A stretch of 64,000 bases of DNA from Marinobacter sp. F3R11 (lineage in GTDB: Bacteria; Pseudomonadota; Gammaproteobacteria; Pseudomonadales; Oleiphilaceae), in NCBI RefSeq assembly GCF_003318275.1, contig NZ_QOCH01000015.1, forward strand, positions 850,516 to 914,515, read 5' to 3'. Below are positions 18,795-26,374 of the stretch, piece after piece. The notes below the pieces were generated by a model. It had not been told where the DNA came from and made no database searches. It worked only from the letters and a program-made list of their open reading frames with translations. The translations under genes were made by a program, and so were the position numbers. The first letter of the stretch is position 1; each line of letters starts with the position of its first letter.

Positions 18795-19145
18795 AATGCT
18801 CACCTCTTTTGTCATGATTATTTGTGCATTAAGAGCGGATCGGCGGCATTGCCGATGCCCCACAATCCATCCTAAAGACAGACACCGGGGGCCCATATGG
18901 TACTTTCGCACTGTTTTGGCAAGGCCATAAGTTGTATTGGAGACGAGCCCGATACCAAAGCCAGAATCAGAAGTGGCGACAGGAAAGGCAAAAACAAAAA
19001 AAGGCCCGTGAAGGGCCAAAAGAGAGTGATACAACAATCCCGACTCTCAGCAAAGTATTCCCCGGAAGTTCCAGGAAAAAGTGCACGTCCTTTGTGCAAG
19101 ATCACAGGCCAGCCTGTGTGAAGGAGCCGGCCTGTGACACTTCTG
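18795..19145. promoter_or_regulatory. pqqA upstream region
   Basis: Holds the exaC terminator (described separately) and, closer to pqqA, the likely pqq promoter. Seen here are an inverted repeat ATCGGC-ggcatt-GCCGAT (18839-18856) in the probable leader and a CTTTGGTATC element (18951-18960, minus strand), similar to elements before exaC and both alcohol dehydrogenase genes. Further up, alternative stems (TCACAGGCC at 19102-19110 with GGCCTGTGA at 19129-19137) lie just after the exaC stop. Confidence 0.5.
18996..19017 (-). terminator. Intrinsic terminator downstream of exaC
   Basis: On the minus strand the order is GGCCC-TTCAC-GGGCC followed by TTTTTTTGTTTTT, a textbook rho-independent terminator. 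It ends the aldehyde dehydrogenase transcript, so the pqq operon must use its own promoter. Confidence 0.85.
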
Positions 19146-20666
19146 TCAGAAAAAGCCTAGCGGATTGCTGTCATAGCTGGTCAGCAGGCACTTGGTTTGC
19201 TGGTAGTGATCCAGGGCAAGCTTGTGGGTTTCCCGGCCAATACCCGACTTTTTGTAGCCGCCAAATGCAGCATGAGCCGGGTACGCGTGATAGCAGTTCA
19301 TCCATACCCTGCCAGCCTGTATGCTGCGGCCCATACGATAAGCCCGGTTGGTATCGCGGGTCCAGACACCGGCCCCAAGACCAAATTCGGTATCGTTGGC
19401 AATCGCCAGAGCTTCTTCCTCGGTTTTGAAAGTGGTCACACCAACAACCGGGCCAAAGATCTCCTCCTGGAATACCCGCATGTTGTTGTCGCCCTTGAAC
19501 AACGTGGGCTGGATATAGAAGCCGTTGTTGAATTCGTCACCAACGTCTTCGCGGTCACCACCGGTGAGAACAACCGCACCCTCATCCTTACCAATCTGGA
19601 GATAGGACATGATCTTGTCGTACTGTTCTTTACTGGCTTGCGCACCAACCTGAACATCGGTATCCAGCGGGTTACCGCGCTTGATTGCCTTGGTCCGTTC
19701 AACAACCTTCTGCATGAATTCTTCGAACATATCTTCCTGAACCAGAGCACGGGACGGACATGTGCAGACCTCCCCCTGGTTAAAGAATGCGAGAACCAGA
19801 CCTTCAACACATTTATCTACGAATTCAGGCTCGGCCTTCATAACATCAGAGAAATAGATGTTCGGGGACTTGCCGCCCAGCTCTACCGTTGAAGGAATAA
19901 TGTTTTCGGCGGCACATTTGAGAATGTGGGAGCCAACTGGTGTAGAACCTGTAAATGCAATCTTGGCGATACGCTTGCTGGTCGCAAGAGCCTGGCCTGC
20001 TTCAATACCGTAACCATTCACAATGTTAAGAACACCCGGCGGCAACAGATCGCCAATGATCTCCATCAGAACCAGAATGCTTGCAGGTGTCTGCTCAGCT
20101 GGCTTCAATACGGTGCAGTTACCTGCAGCCAGGCATGGCCCCAGTTTCCAGGCAGCCATCAGAATCGGGAAGTTCCAGGGAATGATCTGACCAACAACGC
20201 CCAGTGGCTCGTGGAAGTGATAAGCCACTGTGTTGTGATCAATCTCACCCATATGCCCTTCCTGGGCACGAATGCAGCCGGCAAAATAGCGGAAGTGGTC
20301 TGCAGCCAATGGAATATCTGCGTTCAGCGTCTCGCGTACAGCCTTGCCGTTATCCCAGGTCTCTGCAACTGCAAGTGCTTCGAGGTTGGCTTCAATACGA
20401 TCAGCAATTTTCAGGAGAATGTTGGAGCGTTCTGCTGCTGACGTACGCCCCCACGCCGGAGCTGCCTTGTGCGCCGCATCCAGAGCCAGATCGATATCTT
20501 CCGCCGTAGAGCGAGGAATTTCACAGATTACATCACCCGTCACAGGGGTAATATTCTCAAAGTACTGCCCTTTAACCGGGGCAACCCACTCGCCGCCAAT
20601 ATAGTTCCCATAACGGGATTTGAATGAGACGACGGATCCGTCCTTGCCTGGTTGTGCGTAGATCAT
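19146..20666 (-). CDS. exaC: NAD-dependent aldehyde dehydrogenase, ExaC/PedI type
   Basis: 506 residues, standard for the family that oxidises acetaldehyde and other aldehydes to acids. The glutamate loop [12 protein letters not shown] and the catalytic cysteine in [14 protein letters not shown] are present, as is the NAD-binding GSTPVGSHI. It lies between the pqq operon and a quinoprotein dehydrogenase gene, the same place as pedI/exaC in Pseudomonas. It would clear the aldehyde made by the periplasmic enzymes after uptake to the cytoplasm. It has its own terminator and a 190-base upstream region. Confidence 0.95.
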   Translation of the reverse strand: MIYAQPGKDGSVVSFKSRYGNYIGGEWVAPVKGQYFENITPVTGDVICEIPRSTAEDIDLALDAAHKAAPAWGRTSAAERSNILLKIADRIEANLEALAVAETWDNGKAVRETLNADIPLAADHFRYFAGCIRAQEGHMGEIDHNTVAYHFHEPLGVVGQIIPWNFPILMAAWKLGPCLAAGNCTVLKPAEQTPASILVLMEIIGDLLPPGVLNIVNGYGIEAGQALATSKRIAKIAFTGSTPVGSHILKCAAENIIPSTVELGGKSPNIYFSDVMKAEPEFVDKCVEGLVLAFFNQGEVCTCPSRALVQEDMFEEFMQKVVERTKAIKRGNPLDTDVQVGAQASKEQYDKIMSYLQIGKDEGAVVLTGGDREDVGDEFNNGFYIQPTLFKGDNNMRVFQEEIFGPVVGVTTFKTEEEALAIANDTEFGLGAGVWTRDTNRAYRMGRSIQAGRVWMNCYHAYPAHAAFGGYKKSGIGRETHKLALDHYQQTKCLLTSYDSNPLGFF

Positions 20667-20782
20667 GAGTTAGACCTCTTGTTGTGTTTGACGCTGAACA
20701 ACGCATTTCTAGCGTTTACCTGATAACTGTAGACCCGAAAACGCACTCCTGAAATAATTCCTTCGGTGCGTAACACTCGTTA

Positions 20783-20792
20783 TTTGGTATTA
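20783..20792 (+). promoter_or_regulatory. TTTGGTATTA element upstream of exaC
   Basis: TTTGGTATTA on the + strand, in the 190-base gap between exaC and the next dehydrogenase gene. It resembles CTTGGTAGTA elements before the two quinoprotein dehydrogenase genes. A shared regulator site is inferred only. Confidence 0.3.
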
Positions 20793-20857
20793 GATGAACA
20801 ACCTCAGCTGTTACGCAAAGAAGGCCGCATGGCGACCCTCTCCGCTGTTTGTCACAA

Positions 20858-22633
20858 TTACCGGCTGACTACCCGGTCCTTAGGCAATTTGAAGGTCCAT
20901 ACCATTCCGCCCTGGTTGAAGTTTTTTACAACCTTGGCAACTTCGCCCCCCCAGAGTGGAACCGCACCGCCCCAGCCGGATGCAACAGAAACGTACTGCT
21001 CTCCGTTCATGGTCCAGGTAACCGGCGTACCGACCACACCCGAGCCGGTATTGAACTTGTACAGCTCTTCACCGGTTCTGGCATCAAATGCCTTGAGATA
21101 ACCCTCCGGTGTACCAGTGAAGACCAGGTTGCCCGCTGTCGTCATCACCCCACCCCAAAGTGGTGCCGGGTTGTTATAACGCCAGACTTCCTTACCGGTT
21201 TTCGGGTCCATGGCACGCAAGACACCAATGAACTTGTCATTGGTCGGTTTAATGGTGAAACCCGCGCCCAGGAAGGCAGCGCCTTTCTTATAAGATACAG
21301 GTTCGTTCCAGATATCCATGGACCACTCATTGGAAGGCACATAGAACAACCCGGTGTCCTGGCTGTAAGCCATGGGCTGCCAGTTCTTGCCACCAAGGAA
21401 AGCGGGCTGGGCAACGACACTTTCGCCTTTGTCACCTTCAGCCTTGGACGGGTCGCCAGGACGGCCATCTTTGGTGTTGTAAACCGGACGTCCGTTTTTA
21501 TCCAGGCCGGTAGCCCAGGTGATCTTGTCTACAAACGGAAACCCACGAATGAACTTGCCACTGGTACGGTCCAGCACATAGAAAAAACCGTTTCTGTCAG
21601 CAGTTGCGGCCGCCTTGACCGTCTTGCCGTTTTCCTTGTAATCGAAAGAAATCAGTTCATTGACACCGTCATAGTCCCAGCCATCATGTGGCGTGGTCTG
21701 GAAATGCCACTTGATGCTGCCGTCATCCGGATCAATCGCCAGACGCGAGGAAGAGAAGAGGTTGTCACCGGGGCGCAGATGCGAGTTCCAGGGTGCGGGG
21801 TTACCGGTACCGAAGAACAGCGAATCGGTATCGGCGTCATAGGTTCCACCCAGCCAGGTCGCCGCACCACCGTTTTTCCACATATCCCCGGGCCATGTGA
21901 GCCCCGCCTTGCCACCGGAAATACCATTTTCTACTGCCTTGCCGTCTTTGTAGACATAGCCCATATGGCCTTCTACGGTAGGTCTTGTCCAGACCAGGTC
22001 ACCGGTTTTGGCGTCATAGGCTTCAACTTTACCGACAATACCGAATTCACCGCCGGAGACACCGGTGATGATTTTGCCTTTGACGACGATTGGCGCAGCA
22101 GTAATCGCGTAACCTGCCTGATAGTCCGCCACTTTTTTGATCCAGACGACCTTGCCTGTGTCTTTGTTCAGAGCAACCAGCTTGGCATCCAGCGTGCCAA
22201 AAACCACCAGATCGTCATACAGGGCGACACCCCGGTTGACCACATCGCAACACGGCATGATGCCGTCGGGGAGGCGAGCATCGTACTGCCAGATTTCTTC
22301 ACCTGTCATCGCATCAATGGCGTAAACCCGGGAATATGAAGCGCTCACATACATGACGCCATCTTTAATCATTGGCTGGGATTCCTGCCCACGCATTTTT
22401 TCGCTACCAAACGAAAATGCCCAGGCCGGCTGCAGGCTTTTAACGTTGCTGGTATTCAGCGTATCAATAGGGCTATAGCGCTGCCCCTGCAAACCCATAC
22501 CGTAGCTGACAACGTCATCAGCTGTGTCCTGGTCATTGAGGATGTCCTGGTCGGTGACTGCCTGGGCACCGAACGAAACAGCCAGGGCAAGTGCACTGGC
22601 TGCAAACTGTTTACCGATCCTGTTCGATCTCAT
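20858..22633 (-). CDS. pedH: Quinoprotein alcohol dehydrogenase, lanthanide type (PedH/ExaF-like)
   Basis: 591 residues with signal peptide (cleavage near FGAQA). An eight-bladed PQQ propeller oxidises primary alcohols in the periplasm and passes electrons to a cytochrome c. Adjacent cysteines in [10 protein letters not shown] (128-129) form the ring-shaped disulfide stacking on PQQ. The metal site reads [11 protein letters not shown]: Asp320 is followed two residues later by Asp322, the extra acidic ligand that marks lanthanide-dependent enzymes such as XoxF and PedH. The Ca-type paralogue at 26375 has Ser there. The ATG at 22633 has GGAGAG upstream; a TTG five codons earlier is unlikely. 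Confidence 0.93.
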   Translation of the reverse strand: MRSNRIGKQFAASALALAVSFGAQAVTDQDILNDQDTADDVVSYGMGLQGQRYSPIDTLNTSNVKSLQPAWAFSFGSEKMRGQESQPMIKDGVMYVSASYSRVYAIDAMTGEEIWQYDARLPDGIMPCCDVVNRGVALYDDLVVFGTLDAKLVALNKDTGKVVWIKKVADYQAGYAITAAPIVVKGKIITGVSGGEFGIVGKVEAYDAKTGDLVWTRPTVEGHMGYVYKDGKAVENGISGGKAGLTWPGDMWKNGGAATWLGGTYDADTDSLFFGTGNPAPWNSHLRPGDNLFSSSRLAIDPDDGSIKWHFQTTPHDGWDYDGVNELISFDYKENGKTVKAAATADRNGFFYVLDRTSGKFIRGFPFVDKITWATGLDKNGRPVYNTKDGRPGDPSKAEGDKGESVVAQPAFLGGKNWQPMAYSQDTGLFYVPSNEWSMDIWNEPVSYKKGAAFLGAGFTIKPTNDKFIGVLRAMDPKTGKEVWRYNNPAPLWGGVMTTAGNLVFTGTPEGYLKAFDARTGEELYKFNTGSGVVGTPVTWTMNGEQYVSVASGWGGAVPLWGGEVAKVVKNFNQGGMVWTFKLPKDRVVSR

Positions 22634-22761
22634 GGTTGCGCTCTCCAAAGTCTCTTGTTTTCAGTTTTGGCGGCGAGCCGGGAAATCTTCCCGACCCTGA
22701 ACCAATTCTTGGACGTCTCGCAGTTTGCAACAATGGCTCCCCCGACCAACTTCTCTCATCA

Positions 22762-22771
22762 CTTGGTAGTA
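22762..22771 (+). promoter_or_regulatory. CTTGGTAGTA element upstream of the lanthanide-type dehydrogenase gene
   Basis: CTTGGTAGTA on the + strand about 130 bases before the start codon. The identical ten bases occur upstream of the calcium-type dehydrogenase (26138-26147). An opposed ACCAA lies 14 bases away (22745-22749), so the site may be an inverted repeat. Candidate binding site for the cluster's LuxR-type regulators. Confidence 0.4.
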
Positions 22772-22789
22772 ATACTCTTCCGGAACAAA

Positions 22790-22819
22790 AAAACCCGCAG
22801 CTTGCAGACTGCGGGTTTT
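22790..22819 (-). terminator. Intrinsic terminator after the SoxH-like hydrolase gene
   Basis: AAAACCCGCAG and CTGCGGGTTTT pair as an 11-base stem with an eight-base loop. On the minus strand it is followed by a run of seven T. It separates the hydrolase/carrier transcript from the downstream dehydrogenase gene. Confidence 0.88.
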
Positions 22820-22843
22820 GACATCACGAAATTGCAGCGACAA

Positions 22844-23794
22844 CTACCTCATCGCGGATTCAAGCGACGCTTTCTCATAATGTGAGTAGAGGTGGGTGAC
22901 TGTTCGAATCAACTCATACTGGCTTTCCGCAACGGTATCGAAACGTGAAGGCACTGGCTGGCCCATCACTTCGCTGAGGGTCAGCCCCTGACGGGCCGAC
23001 TCGGTCATCATACTGTCCAGCCAGGTGATGTAGTCTTTCATCTGGGCAAAGGCCGTTCCGTCATAAACAACCGGGCCATGGCCAGGTACAAGCCGGTCAA
23101 AATCAAGTGTCTCCAGCTGTTCCAGCTCTGAAGCCCAGACTTTCAGGCCCGGAGATTGGGGGGTTGTGAGTGCACGGTTGAAGAACACCATGTCAGAAGC
23201 AAACAGTGTCTTGCTGGTCTCATCAAACACCACCAGATCGGCACCTGTATGTCCGGTAAAGGCCATCAGCTGGAAACGGTGATCGCCTACCACCAACTCG
23301 CCCGGAACCGCCTCGCGGGTTGGCAGAACAACCTCTGTTCCACGCATCCAGTCGCCGATCATTCGATACATGTTGTCTGAGAATGCCTCCCCGTCCGACG
23401 CCAGCTGTTCACGGGTCGCCGGAAGTGCGTATAGCGTCGAGGGATCAAACGCCTGGTTGCCAAACACATGATCCGGATGGTGGTGGGTCAGCAGCACGTG
23501 GGTAACCGGCTGATCGGTATGGGCTGCAATCGCAGCACGCAACTCCTCCCCATACTGGCGGGACGGCCCCGTATCAATGACCACAACGCCGGCACTGGTA
23601 ATCACAAAAGCCGTATTGACGATATTGCCACCGTTGATACGGGAAAAATTCTCAGTACGACCTTCAACCACCCAGACACCCGGAGCGATTTCCACCGGCT
23701 TGAGTCCATATCTGAGCTCTGCCGCCTGGACAGCCGGGAACAGCGGGATGAGGATTAACAGGACAAGAGCAGTGAGCCGGTGCCGGGCATTCAT
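22844..23794 (-). CDS. SoxH-like metallo-beta-lactamase, quinoprotein relay type
   Basis: 316 residues with an N-terminal signal peptide (to about ALQAAEL region, VQAAELRYG), so periplasmic. Metallo-beta-lactamase metal ligands are seen in LLTHHHPDHVFG (HxHxDH), in TGHTGADLVVFD and in LVPGHGPV. It resembles SoxH and the family described as quinoprotein relay system zinc metallohydrolase, found with PQQ alcohol dehydrogenases. Its substrate is not known; a thioester or persulfide on the adjacent carrier is an attractive guess. The start overlaps the carrier gene stop by four bases, and a strong terminator follows. Confidence 0.88.
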   Translation of the reverse strand: MNARHRLTALVLLILIPLFPAVQAAELRYGLKPVEIAPGVWVVEGRTENFSRINGGNIVNTAFVITSAGVVVIDTGPSRQYGEELRAAIAAHTDQPVTHVLLTHHHPDHVFGNQAFDPSTLYALPATREQLASDGEAFSDNMYRMIGDWMRGTEVVLPTREAVPGELVVGDHRFQLMAFTGHTGADLVVFDETSKTLFASDMVFFNRALTTPQSPGLKVWASELEQLETLDFDRLVPGHGPVVYDGTAFAQMKDYITWLDSMMTESARQGLTLSEVMGQPVPSRFDTVAESQYELIRTVTHLYSHYEKASLESAMR

Positions 23795-24588
23795 TGGGCA
23801 CCCCCTGTGTTCTCACCGAGGTTGTGCTCAAAGACATTGCCGTTATTGTCACGCATCCACAGGGTCAGATCCGGGTCGTTGCCTTCCAGTTCAAAAACGA
23901 ACATAGGGTTCTCGGATGCCGACTCCGACAGGTTCATTGCAAGCAATGGCTCAGCCTTCTCTGCCTGCTTCAACTGCACCTGCTCGATATGGAAAACAGG
24001 AATATTCCCGACCATGCCGGAATCCATCGGGTGCATGACATTAACCTTGAAGCGAATGTGGTCCGCCCGGGAAAATGCACCACTGCGAATCTGGCCGAAT
24101 TCCTTTTCCCAGTCAGGATTACCGGCGGTCATACTGGGTGCCGTACAGCCACCACCGGCAGCATCAACAAAAGCGCCACCGACGTGCCATACCCCGTCGC
24201 TGTCGAGCACTGCAGCTCTGACAGTAGTGGCCTGCTGAACCCGAAAATTCAGTGCAATGACCTCCGCCAGGCGTTCACCCGGCTCGTAGGTAAACAGGTG
24301 TGGAATCGGGTTCAGGTCAACCCAGGTCACTACCTTGCGGACAGTGCCGGAAAAAGATTCCAGATTCAGGGTCAAAGGTACCTGGGCTGAATCCTCCGCA
24401 AAAGGTGGCACTTCAAGGCGCACGTTGGGGTCGATCACAACACTGAGATTGTCACCCAGATACTTGTTGAGGTTGTACGTCCACATGGGTGAGTCGAACG
24501 GGTCGTCGGGAATGCCCGCCTGCGAAACTACAGACCAAACCATACCGAGCACTGCAAACAGAGCTGTTCTTGCCGAGAGTTGTGTCAT
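23791..24588 (-). CDS. Fused SoxYZ-like carrier protein associated with quinoprotein dehydrogenase
   Basis: 265 residues with a signal peptide (cut near VVSQA), so periplasmic. The first part (about 30-155) resembles SoxY and contains GGGCTAP with Cys148, corresponding to the swinging-arm cysteine that carries the substrate in SoxY. The second part (about 160-265) resembles SoxZ. In the Sox system this cysteine holds sulfur intermediates; here no other sox genes are present and the cargo is unknown. An AGGAGGAG ribosome binding site lies in the end of the upstream gene, so translation is coupled. Confidence 0.87.
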   Translation of the reverse strand: MTQLSARTALFAVLGMVWSVVSQAGIPDDPFDSPMWTYNLNKYLGDNLSVVIDPNVRLEVPPFAEDSAQVPLTLNLESFSGTVRKVVTWVDLNPIPHLFTYEPGERLAEVIALNFRVQQATTVRAAVLDSDGVWHVGGAFVDAAGGGCTAPSMTAGNPDWEKEFGQIRSGAFSRADHIRFKVNVMHPMDSGMVGNIPVFHIEQVQLKQAEKAEPLLAMNLSESASENPMFVFELEGNDPDLTLWMRDNNGNVFEHNLGENTGGAQ

Positions 24589-24594
24589 ATCAAC

Positions 24595-25521
24595 TTACTC
24601 CTCCTGAACACCCAGAATCTCATCATAGTAGGCGGGTATCGTGTATCTCAGGCCATAGCGACCGAACAGAGCCTCCATCTCACCATTGCGAACCATCTGG
24701 TCAATAATGGCTTCTATCGCATAACCCAGTTGCCGATGGGTATGTTTGACTGCCACCCCGACATCCCAGACTTGCTTGCCAATGCCGGGAAACCCATTGG
24801 ATGCCACTTTCAATCCGCTGCCGGTGCGCTGCTGCATTTCAAAATCAATTTCGGCCCGCATTCCCATCACAGCACTAATCTCTCCGGCTTCCAGTTTATC
24901 GAACGCGGCCGCCACGTTCGGAAAGTGGTGAACCTGATTTCTTAACCGACCACCAAGGGTCGAGCTGAGATAGAAATCAGGCAGCGTATCGATCTCAACG
25001 CCAATCGGGTGGTACTGAAACAGGGCAATGGTCGAGACATCCCCGATCTTTTCCGGGTTGAACCCTATCTGCCACTGCTCCTGCTGGTACGGGCCGAACA
25101 GCACCACCTGCTCGTTCATGTACTCTCCGGTGGAATCCTGCATGTAGGCAAATTTTTTGTCGTAGGGCACACGCATCATCACATCTGCCAGACGGCGTTT
25201 GGCCAGGTAATGGCCTTTCCACACATTGTTGCGAAGGTCGTCACCCAGAGTTTCGTCCGGCACGATCCAGTGGGGCCGGAACTCGACCCTCAGCTCTTTG
25301 GCAATATATCTGCCGATATCCGCATCAATGCCCCTGGCGACACCATCCTGCTCAAATGAATAAGGCGGGAAATTTTCGTACATACCTACTTTCAGGAACC
25401 CTGAGGCCACTACGATGTCGTAGGTTCGCTCCGGGGGCCGGTCGAGCACCCCCTCCTGAGCGGCCACAAAGCTGGCGAAAAAAGACAACACCAATGCCAT
25501 CAAATATCGAGTGATTCTCAC
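24595..25521 (-). CDS. Periplasmic binding protein associated with quinoprotein dehydrogenase
   Basis: About 308 residues with a signal peptide ending near FVAAQ. The fold is that of family 3 solute-binding proteins (KVGMYENFPPYSFEQDGVARGIDADIGRYIAKEL), but no ABC permease or ATPase of the amino-acid type is adjacent, so it may work as a periplasmic ligand carrier or help the dehydrogenase. Similar proteins next to methanol and ethanol dehydrogenases (MxaJ/XoxJ-like) are implicated in enzyme maturation. A GTG at 25521 with AGAAGGGG is preferred as start; the ATG at 25539 has no good ribosome binding site. Confidence 0.85.
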   Translation of the reverse strand: MRITRYLMALVLSFFASFVAAQEGVLDRPPERTYDIVVASGFLKVGMYENFPPYSFEQDGVARGIDADIGRYIAKELRVEFRPHWIVPDETLGDDLRNNVWKGHYLAKRRLADVMMRVPYDKKFAYMQDSTGEYMNEQVVLFGPYQQEQWQIGFNPEKIGDVSTIALFQYHPIGVEIDTLPDFYLSSTLGGRLRNQVHHFPNVAAAFDKLEAGEISAVMGMRAEIDFEMQQRTGSGLKVASNGFPGIGKQVWDVGVAVKHTHRQLGYAIEAIIDQMVRNGEMEALFGRYGLRYTIPAYYDEILGVQEE

Positions 25522-25579
25522 TGTAACCCCTTCTGACATTCGCCCTGAGGATTATGTTCCGGCCTGCACCAACGACTGC

Positions 25580-26008
25580 TTATTCAGGTGCAGGGAGAGA
25601 TTCCACATAGGTTCTGATGGCCCAGATGGCAGTCTGTCCAAGATTGCTCTTGAAAGAAGGCATACCCCGGTCAGTTCCGTTCATGACCCGACCGATAAAG
25701 TACTCATCGTCCCAGGGCGAGAGCTCGCGCAGATCCGGTGTCAGGCCGCCCGACATAGCCTGGATGCCATGACAACCCGCACAGTTCCCTGCATAACCAC
25801 TCTCACCGATAGCTATAGCCTGGGCATTCAGGTCACCCTCGGTACTGCCCTCCCGAAACGGATTCTCTGCCAGGGGCTCTGTGCCCAGATCCGGCAGGTC
25901 CCCGGTATCAACAGGTTGGGGCGTTACATTACCGTGTGCCATTACCAGTCCAGCCATGCTGAACAGCGTGGCTGCCAATAGTGTTTTCACAGAAAAGGAC
26001 GTTGTCAT
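25580..26008 (-). CDS. pedF: Cytochrome c550, PedF/ExaB-like
   Basis: 142-residue exported cytochrome: signal peptide to about GLVMA, one haem motif CAGCH and an axial methionine candidate in DRGMPSF. It is the expected direct electron acceptor of the quinoprotein alcohol dehydrogenases, handing electrons to the terminal oxidase chain. It is divergent from the calcium-type dehydrogenase gene with a shared 366-base control region. The ATG at 26008 with AGAGGTAC is chosen over a frame open to 26047. The binding protein, carrier and hydrolase genes follow in the same direction. Confidence 0.92.
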   Translation of the reverse strand: MTTSFSVKTLLAATLFSMAGLVMAHGNVTPQPVDTGDLPDLGTEPLAENPFREGSTEGDLNAQAIAIGESGYAGNCAGCHGIQAMSGGLTPDLRELSPWDDEYFIGRVMNGTDRGMPSFKSNLGQTAIWAIRTYVESLPAPE

Positions 26009-26137
26009 TGTTAGTACCTCTTTGTTCGAATTCTGACGCTTAGGCATTGGGGTTTATCAAACACCAGCCTGCTTGTCTCAAGTCTAGAAACCCCGCAGCC
26101 TGATCCGAATGCCACTTTGGGGGTTTTGGTGTAGTTC

Positions 26138-26147
26138 CTTGGTAGTA
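26138..26147 (+). promoter_or_regulatory. CTTGGTAGTA element upstream of the calcium-type dehydrogenase gene
   Basis: Ten bases identical to the element before the lanthanide-type gene (22762-22771). A partial copy (TTTGGTGTAG) precedes it by about 14 bases in the same orientation. Candidate site for an ErbR/PedR-type regulator. Confidence 0.4.
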
Positions 26148-26226
26148 GACGGTCAGAGCAAGGGCTAAAGCATGAGAGCCTGAAGCGCTTGCGAAAAATC
26201 CCCTACTTCTCAGCGACAAGCGATAC

Positions 26227-26250
26227 AACCGGGAACTTTTCCCGGTTTTT
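26227..26250 (+). terminator. Terminator-like hairpin inside the dehydrogenase control region
   Basis: AACCGGGAA-CTT-TTCCCGGTT followed by TTT on the + strand, a perfect nine-base stem with a T tail, 125 bases before the dehydrogenase start codon. No coding gene ends here, so it may attenuate a leader transcript or end a small RNA. Confidence 0.55.
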
Positions 26251-26374
26251 AGCGGCATTTTCCCGTATTTATCATGATTTTTTCCGTCGCTAACCCTTGG
26301 CTGCAACGCTAATACTCATTGCGTCGACGTCAGAAGCAGGACGTTGTGGTCACAACAAAAATCAAGGGGAAACC

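Larger units (their letters stand above)
26009..26374. promoter_or_regulatory. Shared control region between pedF and the calcium-type dehydrogenase
   Basis: A 366-base divergent region. Near 26128-26147 two similar blocks (TTGGTGTAG and CTTGGTAGTA) lie as a direct repeat. A terminator-like hairpin sits at 26227-26250. A GTTGTG-GT-CACAAC stem (26343-26356) lies just before the ribosome binding site of the dehydrogenase gene. The -10/-35 boxes could not be assigned with confidence. Confidence 0.55.

Noticed and set aside
20849-22339. 496-codon open frame on the + strand
   Set aside because: It lies antisense to the lanthanide-type dehydrogenase gene, has no family features or ribosome binding site, and comes from the codon bias of the real gene.
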